A stretch of DNA of 64,000 nucleotides from Rhizoctonia solani. Lineage: Eukaryota; Basidiomycota; Agaricomycetes; Cantharellales; Ceratobasidiaceae. The notes under the pieces were generated by a model that was not told the origin of the DNA, ran no database searches, and was given only the letters and a program-made list of their open reading frames with translations. The DNA lies in assembly GCF_016906535.1 (NCBI RefSeq), contig NC_057385.1:1612001-1676000 (forward strand), written 5' to 3'. The position numbers and the translations under genes are program-made. Below are positions 59,801-64,000 of this stretch, piece by piece (positions within the stretch are counted from its first letter, which is position 1; every line of letters begins with the position of its first letter).

Positions 59801-62800
59801 AACCTGTGCAATCTCCTTTGTCATTGTGCTGTAATCGGCATCGTACTTCGAAATCCGGCTGCTCCGCTTGGTCATAACACGATTGAGTAGCTGTTCATCG
59901 GCGGGTGAAAATCCAACACTCTCGAGGTCTTTCAGAATCCCATCCAAGCTACTATCATCGTGTGTCAGAGAATACGTTTCAAAAAGCTCTGGTGCCAATT
60001 TGGGAACGACTGGATAACCGTTAGTTAAATACCCAAATGATCAGCGGGTTATCACTCACCTTCGTTGATCAGGGATCCTATTGTCTTTCGGTGGATTTTA
60101 GTTATGGATGCTCGGGAAATGTATGCAAAGAATCCTAACCTTCTGGATCGAAAGCTGGGAACCAGGGTCAGTATGGCACGCAACTCTTTACGTATTCTTC
60201 CCACCTTATCCTGGCTCTGACACGCCATAACTGATAGAAGGAAAGGGCCACGATAGTCGCTGCCTTTTTCATCCCTATTAATTATCCATAGGTGATTATG
60301 ATTAGTATGACACTTACGAGACACAACCCAACCAACTTGGATACAAATCTCATTCAGTACTTTTGTGTATGCGTAGCTCGGGTATCATACCGATGGCTTT
60401 GTTCCAGATGACATGAAGTGCCCCCTTCATCCTGTCAGGATCACTAGATTTCTCGAGTTTGACTTGCTTGTTCAGCTCCTCAAAGGCACGAGTCACGACC
60501 ATACGCGTTGACCGAACGTAATACTATGTGAATAATAAATGGCATATCATACATTATACTAGCGCACTTACACCAACAATAGTATGAAGGACTGCCTGTG
60601 CCTGTCGTCGAATTCTTGTATATGCAGATATAGAGAAGTCGAATAGGTCGTTGCTAGTAGCCGCGTTCAGATACAAACACCAGTGAAGATCATAATAACT
60701 TACATGATCTGGTCATCTAGCTCCGAGCGGCGCTGATACATAGAGGCAAAATGACTGGACAACCCTTAAGATTCAATGGCTCATAGGGTCATAAGTGTAT
60801 ACTTACCATCGCAGTGCATGGTAAGACTGGGCACGTTTAATCCAAACCAACCTTGGAAAAGCCTTTTGTTTGGCATGCAGACGAGTCAACTGCTTGGCTA
60901 CTTCATATTGTTTTGCCACTCCAGCATATGTATCTCGAGTAACACCGTAATCCAAGAGGAATGTGTCAATTCCACGGAGGACTGACATAACCAGGTCTAT
61001 ATGATCTTCTGTATCTGTGCTCTTTAGTGCTGCGGCGGCATGATGAAGAAGCTGGCCGAAGCGAGCCCGGTGTGCTAAAACCCGCTGATAACGATCGTCA
61101 GCAGGATCCTGAAGAACAAACCCAGACTTGATAGCCATTGCTTGAGGAATAAGTTCTTCAGTTTCAACATCTTCCTCTAACAGTGAATTGACGGCACGGC
61201 TTTTGTCGAGCCAAATTCTGAAACCATGTGCGCATTAGGCTTTGTTCTTGTAAAGTTAAAATACGTACATCATTGCCAGGCCGCTCCATGTAGATCGTAT
61301 CACATGCAAATGCCTGTGTTTTTATGTCTGAGCTATCGATGGAGTTCATGCGCCGTACTCAACTCACCGGCAGAGGTCATTACGCCAAACGCCGTCCCGT
61401 TGTGAGTCCGGCGCATCAATGGCACCATTGAAGATTTCTATAGATGGGTCAACAACTTGATCCAAGATTTCGATCGCAAAATCGATTTCTTCGCTCGATG
61501 GAACATGCCAGTCAAGCACAGCATCTTTTGCCTCCATAACCGTCCCCCACTTGCGATTATGAGTCTGGTTCATATCTGGGTCCTGCCACTCATTCAAGTT
61601 CAGAAAATAACTATGCAAGGGATAGATCGACGTGAGTGTATGCATGACTTTCGAAATTATACGTCCAGTTCCTGAATATCCTCGCTCGTTATAGCAGTGT
61701 TGGATCAGAATTTTGAATAGTTTAAGAATATCGTTTCTGTGATACAACAACTGATGATATCACGAACTGAGGATTATCATCATCGGAGGTTATGCATTGA
61801 GACGTACCTCTTGGCCGCCATAACCAAGGATTCCACGCAATATTCCCATGTTCCACAGCAGTGTGGTATCGGAAGAGATAACTGCGTGAGCAGCAGTCGT
61901 CCGCACAGAAGATGCTCCAGCTGCCAATTCAACCTCCACCTGGTGGACACAGTGTGGTAAGAATTTGGCCAATGTATCTTTTGGTCTCGCGCGAGAAAGA
62001 CATGCAACCACATATCCAAACGCGCGAATAGAATTGGCACGTGCGTTAGTCGACGCGTAGTCAAAGACGAGTTTAAGCACTAGATCGAACATGGGGTCTG
62101 AAAGATGATAAGTGACTACATCCAGTGCACTTCGCAGAGCTTTGAGAACTTGTTCTAAAGATAAATTTTAGATTTAGATTTTCTGATAAGATACCTATTC
62201 TAACCTTCTGATTTCCCTCCAGTCTTCTTGTTTGATCCTTCTTCAGGAAGGTTCTCGAGCAAATGGAACACACGCCGGAAGAAGCTTGTAATCTGGCCTT
62301 GGTTAGATACTTAACCCATTCCCTTCCTTAGAACTTACCCAGTCTAGGGTAATGTGAGTACAGATTGATAAAGATAATATAGTACTATCTTACCGGAAAA
62401 CGCGCCCGTACTTTGTCGAGTTAGACTATCCTCCTCTTCTGGCCCCATCGTTGTAAAGGGACCCACTGGGATATCCGGGTCTGTATCGCCGATGGCGCCA
62501 GGAGTTTCGGGGACAGGAGGAGCTTCATATGGGTTAAGTCCCCAAGTTTGACATATTGAAGTATCGAAACAATAAGCATGCATGCTATCATCGCGAACGT
62601 ATGGTGTATGGATTAATAAAGCAGCCGTGAGCAATCAATATCACATACCACAAACAGTTTTCCCAGGGTCGTTGAGGTCAATGCCGGGGATAGCTAACTC
62701 TAAAAGAGGTACGATGTGTTTCTAGAAAAGTACATGAACGACCGAGCGAAAAGAGGGCAGACCTAACCTACCTGTCCACCAAGCCAATGATTCGAAGATG

Positions 62801-64000
62801 CTAAAGGTAGAGCAATGCCCGTCAACGAATTCATAACGACTGTAGTTCGATGAGTCTCATTGACACTCTCGAGACCGCTATATGCACGTTCGAGTATATC
62901 GGGCATAAGAAGCTGGGGTTCCAGCATAATCATACTCTTGAGTGACCCCTGAGCAAATGAAGAAGCAATTTGATCTTTGGAAAAGATGGCAAGCAGAGCA
63001 GGTGTTTTCAGTATACTGACGAACGCACGCCTTATCTGCAAGTTCAAACGCCATTTCTAGAAACATTACAAGTTCAGTAGCCAATCCATGATGTATAACT
63101 ATCTGACTCGTACCTCTGGAATCTTACACTTAGAGCTAGTTTCTTCGTACCATCGACGATTGAATTCGTAGGTGATACGCTGGAGAAAGGAAACAAGCTG
63201 GTTCCTTTGTGTTATTAATGAGCTCGGTAATTTAGTCTCGGACTTACGATGAGGGTCCATTGCCCAGCATTGCTTGGATGGAAGAAACTTTCTACGCTAG
63301 TGATGAGTTTATCGAGGGAGTCAAGTGCGCGGGAGCCGGCCACAAATCCTATCGCAGAATCCTGTACTCTCACTGGACCATCATGAGCCATAGAATAAAC
63401 GAGTAAAACAGCGAGAGATTCTGAATCACGCAATGAGAAACTACACTGATCAAGTATCTGCCTATTACTCACGAGTTCTGCTATCGCTCTTCTTCACTTT
63501 GGTTGGTTGACGGGTTGACTTGTCAGCGTGCGAGCTGGTCGAACTAGAAGACTAAACTCGACTTAAGCCGAAGCTTCATTTTTTTTTTAGGATCTAACAC
63601 ACTTGACTCTGACCGACGGGGACACCTAAGTGAACGGGCAGTCAGTTTAGACCGTATATATCATACTTTCAGCCTTCCTAACTTACTCATACTGCCTAGA
63701 CATTTTGACATCAACAAGGTCCACTGTTGCTCCGTAAATATCCCTATATCTCGTCGTTCTGTGCTTCCTTCTCCCCATCGCCCATCCTTACCAGCACAGT
63801 GCTCTTCTGCAAGGTTTCCCATTACGTGAATCAATCTATCGTCAACAACGGTTGAATTAAAAGCCTCCCAGATCTTGAAAAGTGCTGGCAGATAGATGTC
63901 TGGATGGCTTGGTGAGATAAATGACGTGATAACAATTATCATTGTTTGAATCGACTAAGATAAATGGTTAGTGCGTCTTGTACACAATACAAGCATGCTC
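56864..64000 (-). CDS. BLM10: Proteasome activator BLM10 (PA200), C-terminal part (partial)
   Basis: This is a large HEAT-repeat activator that caps the 20S proteasome. The N-terminus lies beyond the right edge. Conserved blocks in order from the right are FNSTVVDDRLIHVMGNLAEE, GIFTEQQWTLLMSKCLGSM, RRAFVSILKTPALLAIFSKD, EPQLLMPDILERAYSGLESV and NETHRTTVVMNSL. These are followed by the Lys/Asp-rich central region, NCYNERGYSGTGRIIS-like sequence, and FKKSHT near 57060. The last exon codes only the very end: a 3' intron (about 56925-56872) follows GTSY, and then 8 nt give Tyr-Ala and stop at 56864. The C-terminus is therefore YYA, the HbYX-type motif that opens the proteasome gate. At least 20 short introns. 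Many borders are approximate. Confidence 0.9.

Overview
The window is nuclear DNA of a filamentous basidiomycete. Genes are split by many short GT-AG introns of about 50-65 bp. Several proteins are typical of Agaricomycetes, including secreted 'glycopeptide'-type proteins, a short unspecific peroxygenase and long Pro/Ser-rich disordered proteins. A Rhizoctonia/Ceratobasidiaceae-like source is my inference and is not proven. I saw no tRNA, rRNA, CRISPR array or intact transposon.

Layout. 1-1084: 5' end of cytoplasmic dynein heavy chain (minus, cut by the left edge). About 1.3-3.7 kb: a head-to-head inverted duplication of a small secreted cysteine-rich protein gene. 5.2-10.4 kb: a long disordered protein. 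10.8-15.7 kb: divergent RMD5/GID2 and GYP7-type Rab GAP genes. 15.8-22.4 kb: divergent ATP12 and MSH3. 22.5-28.4 kb: divergent ribosome-biogenesis genes NSA1 and POL5. 28.5-30.7 kb: PSF1 and IND1. 30.9-35.9 kb: the WDR59/SEA3 subunit of GATOR2/SEACAT. 36.1-39.0 kb: an RBM5-like splicing factor. 39.0-40.7 kb: ALG7. 41.4-47.6 kb: two paralogous MCH1-like transporters flanking a cyclase-family enzyme. 47.6-50.4 kb: no convincing gene. 50.4-55.6 kb: an orphan two-exon gene and UTP4, divergent. 55.8-56.5 kb: a short peroxygenase. 56.9-64.0 kb: the C-terminal part of the proteasome activator BLM10, running off the right edge.

Most genes are conserved housekeeping functions: ribosome assembly (NSA1, POL5, UTP4), DNA replication and repair (PSF1, MSH3), mitochondrial assembly (ATP12, IND1), nutrient and protein-turnover control (SEA3, RMD5, BLM10), and N-glycosylation (ALG7). 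Five divergent pairs share gaps of about 110-670 bp. The most accessory-looking parts are the inverted glycopeptide pair, the transporter-cyclase-transporter cluster and the peroxygenase.

A striking technical feature is that many genes need a single missing base restored to stay in the conserved family frame. Every break I could resolve is a deletion (nearly all of one base) and never an insertion, and often falls in a short base run. That suggests draft-quality sequence rather than mass gene death. Gene spans below are start-to-stop intervals including introns.
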